A stretch of DNA of 64,000 nt, from assembly GCF_027887165.1 (NCBI RefSeq), contig NC_077232.1:16193755-16257754 (forward strand). The letters are read 5' to 3'. Every line of letters begins with the position of its first letter. Within the stretch, counting starts at the first letter, position 1. Source of the stretch: Monodelphis domestica. Its lineage: Eukaryota; Chordata; Mammalia; Didelphimorphia; Didelphidae. Under the pieces are notes generated by a model, which saw nothing but the letters and a program-made list of their open reading frames with translations, did not search any database and had not been told where the DNA came from. The position numbers and the translations under genes were made by a program. Positions 1 through 10,815 of the stretch are shown here, piece by piece.

Positions 1-133
1 ACGTTGTGGGTTTGAGCTCAAAAAGTGAGATGAGATGAACAATATGTTTCATCTCTGTCTTTCTAATTCTATTGGACTTTGAATTGTTGATCAAAGAAAA
101 TCTAGACTAGTTTGCCTTGTCACAGGCTTGGAT

Positions 134-246
134 ACTATCTATCTATCCATCTATCCAAACCTCTATCCATACCTCCATCCATCCACCTATCTCTCTATCC
201 ATCCATCCATCTATCTATTCATCTATCTATCCATCTAATTATCTAT
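134..246. repeat. (ATCT/ATCC)n tetranucleotide repeat, copy A
   Basis: Interrupted run of CTAT, CCAT and CATC tetramers. The counterpart in copy B is at about 20209-20410. An AT-rich TATATA tract follows to about 370. Confidence 0.9.
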
Positions 247-527
247 TATTCTGTATACTATACATAGTTGAATACATATATATATGTGTGTAATATGCAT
301 AATATATAGTATTATCATGTATATCACATATTGCCACATTTATATATTACATATACTATACAATATATGTTGCAAAAGCTGCCCTTTCCCACCTACACTC
401 TGGGAAATTACAAATGAGAAACCCTGGGCATGAAGGACATGTTGTAGACATCTAGATTCCCACCAGTCTCAAAGGAATGAAGGGAAAAATTCCACATTTC
501 AGAATTAGTTTCACTACTTCTACTCAC

Positions 528-3500
528 AAATGCTGTTCCCCAGAATATGTAGCCACTGTTAAGAAAAAAATATTCATGTAGGTAAATTCCCGGTTGAACC
601 AAAATGATAATCATTCCCAAGGCAAAGTTCATCAGGGCGATCATGATCTGGACAGTCTAGAATGGAAAGAAATATTGATGAGCATAGAGAAGATTTACTC
701 ACTTCTCTCTAGAAATGGAGTCAAAGATTCATCTAATTTTCCCAAATGCTTTCCTTATATAATCTTTGTGAGTACAAGCAAGAGTTCATACTAACTGACA
801 TGTTGCCATTTAGTCATTCTTCAATTCATGCGGGACTCTGATTCCATTTGGGGTTGTCTTCGCGAAAGTTGTAGAGTGGTTTTTGCTTTCCTTCTTGTAT
901 TTTAATTTAAAATCTAAGAATTTTTGAATTTTGAATTTTTTGTTTCAGATTGCATTTTTATAAAAATCCGAGAATTTTGATTTTTTGTTTAAGATAGTAT
1001 TTTTTATAAAAAATTCAAGGGGGCAGCTGGGTAGCTCAGTGGATTGAGAGCCAGCCCTAGAGATGGGAGGTCCCAGGTTCAAATCTGGCCTCAGACACTT
1101 CCCAGCTGTGTGACCCTGGGCAAGTCACTTGACCCCCATTGCCTAGCCCTTACCACTCTTCTGCCTTGGAGCCAATACCCAATATTGACTCCAAGACGGA
1201 AGGTAAGGTTTAAAAAAAAAATTCAAGATTTGTTTTGTTCAAGAAAAGATCTTCAAGAAAGAAGCTTGAACTTTTACATCCAGAGAATGAACTGTTGCGG
1301 AAAGATGCCGGAAAACTTACACTTCATCAAGAAGATCAAGAATGAACTTTTTATATGTTTGATTGAACATTTCTTGTAAATGTACACATTTATGCCAAAA
1401 GGGATTGCCCCTAATTTGGCTTTCTGTCAATGCGTCTAGCAAAACATTGGTTTTGCTTTCTTTTCTTTTCTATTTCCTCTCTCACTATTCTAATTTCTCT
1501 TAGAAAATTGAATATCATGTATATCTATAGTTAGAAGTGCATTTTGAATTACAAAATTGATTATGTTAAATGATCAATGGGGAGACTAGTCTCCCAATGA
1601 TCATCAGGGGGGATTGTAAACCTTAAAATTTCCCAGACCCTACTTTATAAAATTGGATTAAGACCATTCCCCATTTGGGCAGTGAACTCTACTTAAAGCA
1701 GGAATGTGAGAATTCTACTTTACCTACTTGGGTCTGCCCTAGGGGGAGATAAAGTTGTAAACTCTTTTCTGAACAATGAAAAGTACTTAAACCCATACTT
1801 TTCTTAAACTAAGTACCTATAAAGGTCAAGCAACTTGTGAATTTACAAGGAACAAAGAACTGGAAAACTTACTCAGAGCTTTCCTGGTGTGAATTACTTA
1901 AAAATCCACACCTTCTTAGGTGTGGACTAAGAATGGGCGGTCCTTTAGAAACATCTACAGTGATTGGTAGATGTAAGGACTTAGGGGAGGTGACAGAGAA
2001 GATTTTGCCCTTAAAAATAAGAGCTCAGGGAAGAGTTGGGAAGTGATTCTGAAACATTCAGATTGGAGAGACTCATTCTGAGGAGACTGATTCTGAAACA
2101 TTCAGATGGAGGAGGGAGCTGGTGAAAGCAGCTGAGATGCTGCTGGCCTGCTGCCATTAGAAATCCTTACTTAGACAGATCTTATGGTGAGTTATAAAAA
2201 ACTGACTGATTTCTCTTTTAAGATTCAGGTCTAGGCCATGTTGGCTTGAGGCCCTTCATACTTATTCCTTTCTTACTCTCTCTCTCTTTGATTACTCATT
2301 GTATTGTTAATTAAAATCTCTATAAAACCCAGTTGACTTGGGTTTTTTAATAATTGGGAATATTTCCCTGGCGACCACCTTATATTTGATTTTAAACCCA
2401 AGACACTGTAGTGAAACATATTTCTGTGGTCAAACTTATTCACCCTCTCTTATATCTATCACAATTTATATCTTCCACTATTTTAATCACTACAGTTTAA
2501 GACCTCAACCATTTTAAATCTCACAGTTTATGGCTCCCACTCTTTTATCTACAACAATTTAAGCCCCACAACTAATTTAAATCTCACATTCTCCAACCCA
2601 TTTTATAAATGAGGAAACTGAGGCAAACAAGGTGAAATAACTTGCCTAGGGCCACACAGGTAGAAAGTGTCTGAGACCAGAATTCAATTCAAGAAGATAA
2701 TTTTTCCTGACTCCAGGCCCAACATTCTATCTGCTGTCCAAATTCACATGTAGGAGACAACTAATAATCGGTTAACTGATTAATTGCTTGAGATTTCAGG
2801 TCCAAGAAAATAGATCAGCCCCCAACTCTATCCCTAAAACCTCTAGAATTTTGGACCTGTCATTTCCTCTATCTGACTCTGTTTCCTCATCTGTAAAATA
2901 AGAAAATTACATTAGAAAATCTCTAAAATCCTGTCTAGCTCTTAATCCTAAAATCACATGAGTGCAACCAAAGCATAGTGGATAGAGAATTTGCTGAAAG
3001 ATCAGGAAGACTTGGGTTGAAGTTCTACTAATTTGTACATATAATGACTGTGTGGTCCTAGACATATTATTGAAATTCTTGCTGACATCTGGCAAATTTT
3101 TATGATTAAAAATGGCAGGATTGTTTCCTAACTGTATTTCTGGGAGAAATTTCCTCACCAAAAGTCCCCTGTAACAATGGAATCATAGCTCCAGATTAAA
3201 AACTAATTATTTTTTCTAGTATTTTTATTTGGAAAAAACTAACTATATAATACATGCTAATACCTGTGGAATTTTTGTAGTTCAGTCAATACTAATTCTT
3301 CATGTCTCCATTTTATGGTTTTCTTGACAGAGATATTGGAATGGTTGCCATTTCCTTTTCCAGATCATTTTACAGTTGAAGAAACTGAGGCAAACAGGAT
3401 TAAGTGACTTGCTCAGTGTCTTATAACTAGTAGCCAGATTTGAACTCAAAAGGATGAGCCTTCCTGACTCTTACACCCAGCACTCTGCACTGTGGCTCCA

Positions 3501-5243
3501 CTTCACTGTGTTTTCCTGTAGATTACTTAGTAAATTTTGATGCTTTTACAAGAGGAGAAGTAACTTATTACATGGGAGGAAATAGCCAGTGAACCCAGAA
3601 AATATGAAGAAGGTAAACAAAAGACCATAAACACTAAATTAGCTGCATTCCTTTGATGGTTAAGGGAAGAATTCCTTCAGTTGAGGACCCCACAGCTAAG
3701 CGACATCCTGTCGCTTTTCTCTTCCTCTTCCTAAGTACCATTTTGCTTTCTGATGTCATCCTATCTAGGCATTTTTATATAATGCCATCACAGAGCAATG
3801 AATAGGAAAAAAGGAGAGATAGCATGAAAAAACTCCCCAGGAGAAAAGAAGGAAACAGGAGCTCCAAGACACCACTTACAGGTGCTTATCCATCCTCACC
3901 TCCATGAACAAACAGGGGGAAACATCCCTTTTCCACCTAATCGGACTAAACGAAGAGGCTTCAAGGCATGGACTAAATAAATTTGAGACAAAGCCCTGGA
4001 TCCTCTATAGGGCCAACTTTGACACTTTGTAGAGCAGGGCATTCAGGGAGCTTATAAATGTCCCTCTCTAAGACTAAGTCAATAAATTCTTGAGCGGGTG
4101 GTTCAATTCTGGCCCATCCAGAAGTCTGCTGAGCCAGAAGAATATCACATTCATAAGACAGCCTAGTACAGAGTCGAAATAGCAATGGATTTTGAGAAAG
4201 GAGACTTCTATTCAAATACTAAGCACTTCTTGTTTAATACTTAAATCCCAGCAAGACCTGGAACTTCTCTAGCTTACTCATCTGTTAAATGAGGAGGACT
4301 TTGCCTGAGATGCAAACACTTGAAAGATTGTTGGCTTTAGGATCACTTTGTCATTGTTCAGTCATTAGGTCATGTCTGACCCTTCATGGCCCCTGGATCA
4401 TAGCTATTCCTAGGGATTTCTTGGCCAGGTAGTTTGCAATTTCCTTCTCCAGGGGATCCAGAAGATCCTTTGATCAGGCAATCAGAGGTTAGGTGACTTT
4501 CCTCGGGTCACACACCACATAAGTTTCTAAGGAATCATTTGAACTTGGGTGTTCTAACACAAGGCCAAACACTCTATCTACTGAGCCAGCTAGCTGCCTC
4601 CTATGCAAACAGTGGTTTAGTGACATGACCAAGGACATGCAGATAGGAAATGTCCAAGGCTGGATTTGGACACAGGCATTTATGACTCCGGTCCTAGTAC
4701 TCTTAACCACTGAGGCATAGCTGTCTTTTGGAATCACTTGCCAGGATTAAAACCTCTAGTCTACTTTGTACTATTTGTATGACAATGGATCTGCCTCTAA
4801 AACTGCTAGGATCTCAGTTTCCCCAACTGTAAAATGAGAGGGGAATGATTGACTAGATGACTTCTGAGGTTCATTTCAGCTCTCATGTATCAAAATATAA
4901 CAATGATTTTTGAAGTAAGGTAATAATTTGACAAATATTAAGTATTTACTCTTTGCCAAACACTGGGCTAAGCTCTGCAGATACAAATACAAAAGCAAAA
5001 ACAATTTCTTCTGACTCTCAAACCTACAATCCCACCAGCCAGAAACAGATGAATCAGCTCTCCCAGCAAAGGGGGACTCCAACTCACCCCCAGCACCTTG
5101 GGCTCCCCTTTCAGGAAGTTCTGCAGGTATGCTTTCGATTTATAAAATGGCACAGGTGTTCCTATTGGACCTTGTGGGAAGGAAATGGTACCCATCTGGG
5201 GAAAGGATGAGAATGTTCCCTTTGTTGTTGCCTGCGACTCCAT
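528..5243 (-). CDS. MS4A4A: MS4A4-like four-transmembrane protein, copy A (5' part; gene continues off the left edge)
   Basis: Two coding exons are in the window: 5243-5088 (52 codons, ATG at 5243) and 656-528 (43 codons). The first encodes the cytoplasmic N-terminus, ending [14 protein letters not shown], a stretch typical of MS4A4/MS4A7. It follows an acceptor (TTTTTATAG) with 16 nt of 5'UTR and ends at GGGG|GTGAGT. The second begins [14 protein letters not shown] (TM1, about residues 54-73) and ends GYIFWGTAF (start of TM2), with a TCTAG acceptor and a GTGAGT donor. Both junctions are phase 0. MS4A proteins are plasma-membrane proteins of blood cells that tune receptor signalling; the human MS4A4A relative is a macrophage protein (family knowledge). 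TM3, TM4 and the tail must lie left of position 1. The visible part is intact. Copy B has the same exons with 9 nucleotide changes. Assignment to MS4A4 rather than MS4A7 is by remembered motifs only. Confidence 0.85.
896..2588 (+). mobile_element. LTR retroelement fossil in copy A with 4-bp target duplication
   Basis: The element begins TG and ends CA and is flanked by TTCT at 892-895 and 2589-2592; copy B has the empty site. The part from about 1615 (TGTAAACCTTAAAA) to 2588 is an LTR related to the one at 13172-14098, and is preceded by a purine-rich tract like a polypurine tract. 896-1614 is thus probably internal sequence and holds a nested SINE. It is a broken, non-coding fossil. A 4-bp duplication is usual for class I (gammaretrovirus-like) ERVs. 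It is younger than the A/B duplication, unless B lost it precisely. Confidence 0.7.
1020..1216 (+). mobile_element. tRNA-headed marsupial SINE nested in the LTR element
   Basis: Full-length copy starting GGGCAGCTGGGTAGCTCAG and ending AAGGTAAGGTTTAAAA. It is flanked by AAAAATTCAAG at 1009-1019 and again just after the A-rich tail. The A-box and B-box-like GGTTCAAATC are promoter relics of the tRNA-derived head, not a tRNA gene. Confidence 0.85.
3270..3500 (-). repeat. Old CORE-SINE (THER/MAR type)
   Basis: GTTCAGTCAAT, GGTTTTCTTGACAGAGAT, TTGCCATTTCCTTTTCCAG and GAAACTGAGGCAAACAGG in order are hallmarks of the reverse-oriented family. It is shared with copy B (about 21755-21965), so it predates the duplication. 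Confidence 0.65.
4325..4600 (-). repeat. Old CORE-SINE
   Basis: TTGTTCAGTCATTAGGTCATGTCTGAC, quoted here only by its motifs GTTCAGTCA and GTCTGAC, followed by AATTTCCTTCTCCAG and a diverged CORE. Present also in copy B at about 22805-23095. It lies in the copy A intron between TM1 and the N-terminal exon. Confidence 0.6.
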
Positions 5244-5259
5244 GAAGCCACTTGTGGTG

Positions 5260-7883
5260 CTATAAAAAGATAAAAGAAGTCACATGAAACATGGGCTCAG
5301 AGTGTCCTCCCAATTGTAGAACAAAAAAGATGGTGGAAAGGTAGCCAAAACAAGCTAAAATCTTGAACTACAATAACAGAGGTCTATGGGGTCTGGAATG
5401 ATGGAGCTGATAGTTGTACAGCCTTCTGCCCTGATCAGACCGCAACTTGATTATTATATTCAATTTGAGGTTCCATAGTTTAGGAAGAAAACTGATGAGT
5501 TGCAGAATATGCAGAGGTGGCAATCAAGATGGCAAAGAGAGCTGATGGAAAAGAAAACTGGAAAAGGCTGACCTGTAGAGGAGATTTAGTTGGTTCAAAG
5601 AATAAAATGAGGTGCCCATTAAGACTGAAAGGCAAGGGGTCATGCCCTTCACAAAAGAAGATAATATCCCTGAAACCCTCAATGGAGAACACACAATTTT
5701 AATACTTTTTTCAATTATGAGTATGGAGTAGTATGGATCAAAATATTCTGTCCAGCCAAATTCTATAAGTTTCCAGAAGCACCTCTACAGGTAGGATAGG
5801 TTCTGGTCATAGAGTGAAGCATGAGTTTTGAGACTGATGGGTGCTATATGCTTGTCTGTCCCAAACCACAAAATTGAAATAGTCCCTTTGACTTATGACC
5901 AGGGTCCTCTAGCAACCCTTGAACTCCATGCCCAAAGTCAAGGGAGGTGGGGGTGAAGGTGCCTGAATTGAGGCATGAATAGGTAAGGGAATCTTCATTT
6001 TATTCTTCTCTTTCTAGCTGTCCCAGATGTCTAGATTATGCCACATCCCATCTAAACATCTACAGAATACCAGGACTAGTTGTCAAGGACATCTTGCCAC
6101 TTCAGACACCTTATGCATGCATTTCCCATCACCCCCCCCCCAGTTATTATGCTATAGGAATAATAACCAAATAAGTGTTACCCTTGGTTCTGAAAAGGAT
6201 TCAACAACACCCAATGAACCTACAGCTTTATAGGGAGGCATCCTCCATGACTGCCAAGATCAAAGCACTCTTCTCTTGCTACCGTTTACTTCTATATCTT
6301 CTATCAACTAGAAAATTGGAGTTATCTCAATTGTTTTTCTCCAGGAAACACACCTAGAATAGTTATGTAGGCATATACAGGCCACTTAATAATTTTTGTT
6401 GCTTGATTGATCAATGATTGAGAAGGAACTGATTGAATTAGCCACATCAATGGTGTTATCAATCTCATGTAAAGGTGGCTAAAAAAAGGTTACATGAATT
6501 AGGCTATTCTGACCATGAAAAGGATCCAATCAATAATCTCACCTTTACCCTGTACCAGGAGCAGGCCAGGCACTGAGCTTCTTGTAGCTCAGCCCTATCT
6601 CCCCAAGGTTGAGGGTGGACAGACTTCTCCTAGGAACCTCCTCATTCTGTTATGACTCTATGGGGACCAGGGAGGAGGAAGATGGGGGAAATAAATAGGA
6701 AGAAATGGGCTTGACCAGCTAGCCCATTCCACTATGATTCTTTAACTCTACAGAGGTTTTACTGAGGCCCTAGTATGAGCCCAGGCCTGGATTCATCTGT
6801 GCCATGAGGAAAAGGGCAAGAGAATACAACCTCTCATCTTCCACAGAACGCCTCTGCCTGGAGAGAATGGGTGCACTAAACGAGAGACGTTAAAAAGGAA
6901 GCAATCTTAGAGCTGTCTCTGTGAAGCTGTACTGGAAGGGGATGCTTTGGAAGGACATAAGAAAAAGAGATCACAGCAGAATGCCCCAAGTCACCAGGAA
7001 GTCAGGCAGGCTTCCAGTCAGGCTTAAAGCTTGAACTGGGCTTTGAAAACTATTTATAGCATCAGATGTGAAGAGTAGAAAGTAGAGTGATGAACATGAA
7101 TTTCTGGGATCTCCAACTGCTAATGTCTCCTTTCCTCCATTCCTCGCCCTCTCAGCGTTTAGAAAAGGCCTGCGGTCTACACAGCAGGAGTGGAACTAAC
7201 AAGATTGCATGGCCTGAAAATTCATGCAAACAGGGTTTCTGGGTCTATTTCAGGAGCACCGCCCTCTAAGATACTTGTCTCTTCCACACTAAATCCAATC
7301 TGCACAAGAAAACATCAAGATGATTATCACCAGAGGAAGGGAGGGATTTACCTACATCATGAGCCATCTTTGTCACTGTACTGGTACAAAACTTTTACTC
7401 TGATTTCAGAGGGCCTGGCAGCACTTGAGAGCCAGCCAATGAGGTCTGCACTAAGGAATGAAAGGCAGAAAGATCACCACGGTGGGCAGCAATCCATTCC
7501 TCTTATTCACACTAAACAAGGTGAATCTGGAGGTTGTCCCTGAGCTACAAGAGTTTGGGAGTATCTAAGGATTGCCCAATGAAAGATATTCCCTTCAGAG
7601 GAGCCCAGCATCCCCAAGGCCAGGAAGGAGCTTTTTGAAAATACAAGCCCCAGAGAGTCTCTGCTCAGAGCCAAAAGAATTTTTCTCTACATCCTCCTGA
7701 GACCAAATCTGTTCTGTCCTGTGAGTCTTGGGAAAGAACTGACTAAAAAGGCCCCTCTCTAAAGACTTGAATATTCCTTTGACTGCAGTATCTAGGTTCT
7801 AGCCTGGGTTCTAGATTCCTTTCAATGTTCTTTTGCATTTAGCTTCTCCTAAAACCTGGGTTGAGAACTCCCTAGGTACTTAC
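5260..7883. other. 5'UTR intron of copy A
   Basis: No coding exon recognised. The block at about 5912-7046 is missing from copy B but partly kept in the relic at 29.5 kb, so it is ancestral. The many short ORFs here are not conserved in frame between copies. A C9 run lies near 6131-6140. Confidence 0.5.
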
Positions 7884-8100
7884 CTGTCCTCTCCACCAGC
7901 TCTTCCAGGGTCTCCTGCCCTTCAAATCTTCAACCTTACAATTTGCTGAGACAAAGGATGGAATTGCACTGAATTAGAGATTCTTCCCTGGAGTTCCAAC
8001 TGGTCTTATCTTCTTGCTTCCTCCTAGCACTATGTCCTTCCCTCTGGTGTTCTCTTACTTATGTGCAGATGTGCTGATGATGGCTACAGCAAGCAGAATT
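7884..8100 (-). other. Presumed first non-coding exon of copy A
   Basis: On the minus strand a strong donor, GGACAG|GTAAGTACC, ends at 7884. The stretch before it (to about 8100, start not determined) is kept in copy B and, diverged, in the relic at 29.9-30.1 kb. Conservation ending at a consensus donor, upstream of an ATG exon that itself starts with a spliced 16-nt leader, suggests a 5'UTR exon. The transcription start is inferred only loosely. Confidence 0.5.
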
Positions 8101-8364
8101 TCCAAACATCATGAACCCTGACTTCCTCAAAAGAGGAAATGACTAATGATAAATTCATGCCATGGATTGGTTTCGTGTGTTTTGGGAGGACATGGACTAG
8201 AGCCAGAAAAGATAGGAAGGCATGGATGAGTTTCAATCCTCATTGGTGGAGATTATTTACCCAACAAATTATTAGAGACTTAATAAACTGCTGATGATTT
8301 TACTTTGTCTTGCAAGGATTCTTCAAGATGGCAATGATTATATTGTATTAAAGGACAGGATGTG

Positions 8365-8565
8365 AGGAGCAACTACATGCCTCAGTGGATTGAGAGCCAG
8401 AAGTAGACATAGGAGGTTCTAGGTTCAAATCTGCACTCAGACACTTCCTGGTTATGTTCCCCTGGGCAAGGAATTTATGATGCACTGCCTAGTCTTTGCA
8501 GTTCTACTGCCTTGACAACAATACATAGTATTGATTTGAAGGTAGAAGGTAAAGTTTTATATTAA
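8365..8565 (+). repeat. Diverged tRNA-headed SINE
   Basis: CTCAGTGGATTGAGAGCCAG, GGTTCAAATCTGCACTCAG and CACTTCCTGG with a decayed 3' part. The paralogous copy in B is at about 25722-25925, so the insertion predates the duplication. Confidence 0.7.
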
Positions 8566-8599
8566 AAAACAGAATGTCCAAAGCTAGAAAATAGAATTA

Positions 8600-9250
8600 A
8601 AAATAGAATAGAATAGAATAGAAAATAGGATAAATGAGTTTGCTTTTAAAAAAAAAGAACTAGATAAAATTATTCCTAACCAATAGTGAAGGGCAGAGTC
8701 AACTAGTTTGGTATTCCAGAAACAACAAAGGCAGTGAAACTGGATGTTTGAATACTCAGAAGGTAATAAAGCATAAGGAAATGGAAAAGGTAGAATTTGG
8801 CCAAGCCGTGAAGGACTTCAACTCCCTTATCAATGTCTTTATACTTGATCCTTCACATACAGGAAATCCCTGGAGTTTATTGAGTTGGGAGAACATTTGT
8901 GCTCTAGTAAGATCACTGTAGCAACTGAGTGGAGGACAGATTGAAGTGAGGCTGTGCTGAAGGAGTCTGACCAACCAATAGTTTTTTTAATTTCAGAAAT
9001 CAAGAAGAAAAATGGCAAGGTCCCAAAGTAGGGTCTTGGTTGTATAAGTGGAGAGAAGAGAACATGAAAAAATGATGCTGTGATGTTAGAAGCAAGATTT
9101 GATGACGGACTTGGATATGTTGGGAGAATGACAATGAGAAGTCAGGAAAGACATGAAGATTGAGATCCCAGGAGCCTAGAAGGAAAATGATATTCTCAAC
9201 AGTAAACAGGAATTTGAGAGAAGGAGAGAGGCAAGACAATGAAGGTGTAT
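8600..9250 (-). repeat. Antisense L2 LINE relic
   Basis: Recognisable L2 phrases in reverse orientation: AAGGACTTCAACTCCC, GGAGTTTATTGAGT, GATCACTGTAGCAACTGAG and AGGACAGATTGAAG. These are remains of the L2 coding region read antisense. Shared with copy B (about 25950-26590). Confidence 0.55.
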
Positions 9251-9870
9251 AAAACTTAAGAGGTTAGTAAAAACAAATTGCTCTATTGATACATCCTTAA
9301 ATATATCCTTTCCTTTCATCAACCCTTTAAAATGTTTTATTGATATTCTTTTTAATGTCTATCACCATGAATAGACCTTAGATTCTCATTCCCGTTAAAC
9401 CTAATGTGTATCAGGAATCCCTGATTTCCTTCAAGACTCTTCTCAATACTATCATCTACATGAGGTCTTTCTTGTAGCCCAATTGTTAGTATCCTCAACT
9501 AGGACCCTCATCAGCTGGGTTATTTTGTTTTGTATACATAGTGTGTATGTATATACATATATATAGTGTTATGGATATAGATATAGATCAGACAGAAAGA
9601 AAAACAGAGACAGACAGACAGACAGATAGAGATATTTCCTGTTAAAAATGGATGCTCTGTCTCATTATCCAAAAGTTTCCAGTAAATTGAATTTTTACTA
9701 TTTTTCCATTTTATATCAAATAAGGAGCACTACAGACACCATACTGATCATAAATAGGAAAGGAAATATTGCTTATGCCATAGATTATGGAATTGGGAGG
9801 GAAAGGTCAGGAAAATATACTCTAGGAAAGGAGTGACTCTGATTCAGGATCTTTAGATGACAATCTGGCC

Positions 9871-10319
9871 TGTATTAAAAAAAGATAAAAGAGGGAAGTT
9901 TTGTGCCCCATGGGAAGCTAGACTTTCGGTATGGAGGAGGGAAAGAGAGGAGACCCCTTTCTGAAAGTGGGGTTCAACTGGTTACAAGTTGGCTCAGGGA
10001 GAGGAGAGAAGAATTGAAGATTTTCCCCCTTCTGCATTCTCTCCTTAAATAAAGGCACTCTCCCAGATTTACTCTTGTTCCTCTTGTCCCCCCTCCACTA
10101 CTCAAGACCAAAAGGTCTCCCCTTGATCTGTTCACTCACACTTAGCTTGAGGAATAGATAACATTTAATGTCAACTCAATCAGGTAATACAAAAGGAAAT
10201 AACGGGCAGGGAAAAATGGGAAAAGGAATGTGGGAAAAGGGAGTCCCTGTCTCTATCTAAACCCTTTTCCTCCCTCCTTGAGTTTGGGGGGAACTCAGGC
10301 CTTGGCATCATTTGTCACA
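9871..10319 (+). mobile_element. Solo LTR in copy A (449 bp)
   Basis: Starts TGTATTAAAA and ends TTTGTCACA. Flanks are GGCC at 9867-9870 and GGGC at 10320-10323, a 4-bp duplication with one mismatch. Copy B has the empty site (ATCTGGGTTAGGG). An AATAAA sits near 10047. Non-coding fossil, class I-like by duplication length, inserted after the A/B duplication. Confidence 0.7.
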
Positions 10320-10815
10320 GGGCTAGGGTTGTTGCTTAGACTGGTGGAAGAGTATAAAATAACAGGTGAGGGTGGCTATCTCTAAAGGGAGAGAAGAGAT
10401 CTTCCCAGAGTGGAACATGCATCCATCATGTAAATATCCAAGGGCAAAGCATTATCAACAGGAAAGGGAGAATTATGTCTAAGATCAAGACAATGAATTC
10501 TGGGCTGAGAGAGCCAAGGATGGAGTCTCCAAAGGCTTCAAGCCAAAATATGCTCAGATTGGGCTCAAATCCCAGGTTGTACTACTGATCTCTGGGAAGC
10601 CAGGGCAGCCAATATCTATGAAAGCTTATACAGTCTGATGGCCTCTTGTGCTTTTAAATTTCTTGGTCAGGTATGACAACCGACACTACATTGACTGGCC
10701 AGGATCCCAAGTTAAAGTCCTGATAAATGTCTGGGAATTTTTTCTAGCCATGAATTCTGACTTGCACAAGGGAAGGAGCATGGAAGAATGAATAGCTGGG
10801 GATGATTAGAGAGTA

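Larger units (their letters stand above)
815..2735 (-). repeat. Old CORE-SINE (THER/MAR type) split by an LTR element
   Basis: 815-895 and 2589-2735 together match the uninterrupted copy at about 20972-21210: TTCCATTTGGGGTT, TTTCCTTCTCCA, GAGGAAACTGAGGCAAA. These are marks of a reverse-oriented marsupial CORE-SINE. The split is the LTR element at 896-2588. Confidence 0.7.
1..10815. repeat. Tandem segmental duplication, left copy
   Basis: Nearly all of this stretch aligns in the same orientation to 20080-27720, including the tetranucleotide repeat, both coding exons of the MS4A4-like gene, its leader exon and old SINE and L2 fragments. Similarity starts at the window edge and so continues to the left. 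It fades at about 10815 (GATTAGAGAGTAGAAA against GATTAGATAGTAGAAA at about 27720). Copy-specific inserts here are 896-2588 and 9871-10319. Confidence 0.9.

Noticed and set aside
124-246. CRISPR-like or satellite array
   Set aside because: It is a simple tetranucleotide repeat without spacers, in a vertebrate genome.
1615-2588. Treating 1615-2588 alone as the inserted unit in copy A
   Set aside because: The empty site in copy B and the TTCT duplication place the insertion borders at 896 and 2588, so 896-1614 came with it.
7087-7543. Overlapping 60- and 117-codon frames
   Set aside because: The copy B counterpart is cut to a different length (ends near 24747), so the frame is not maintained; the region is the 5'UTR intron.
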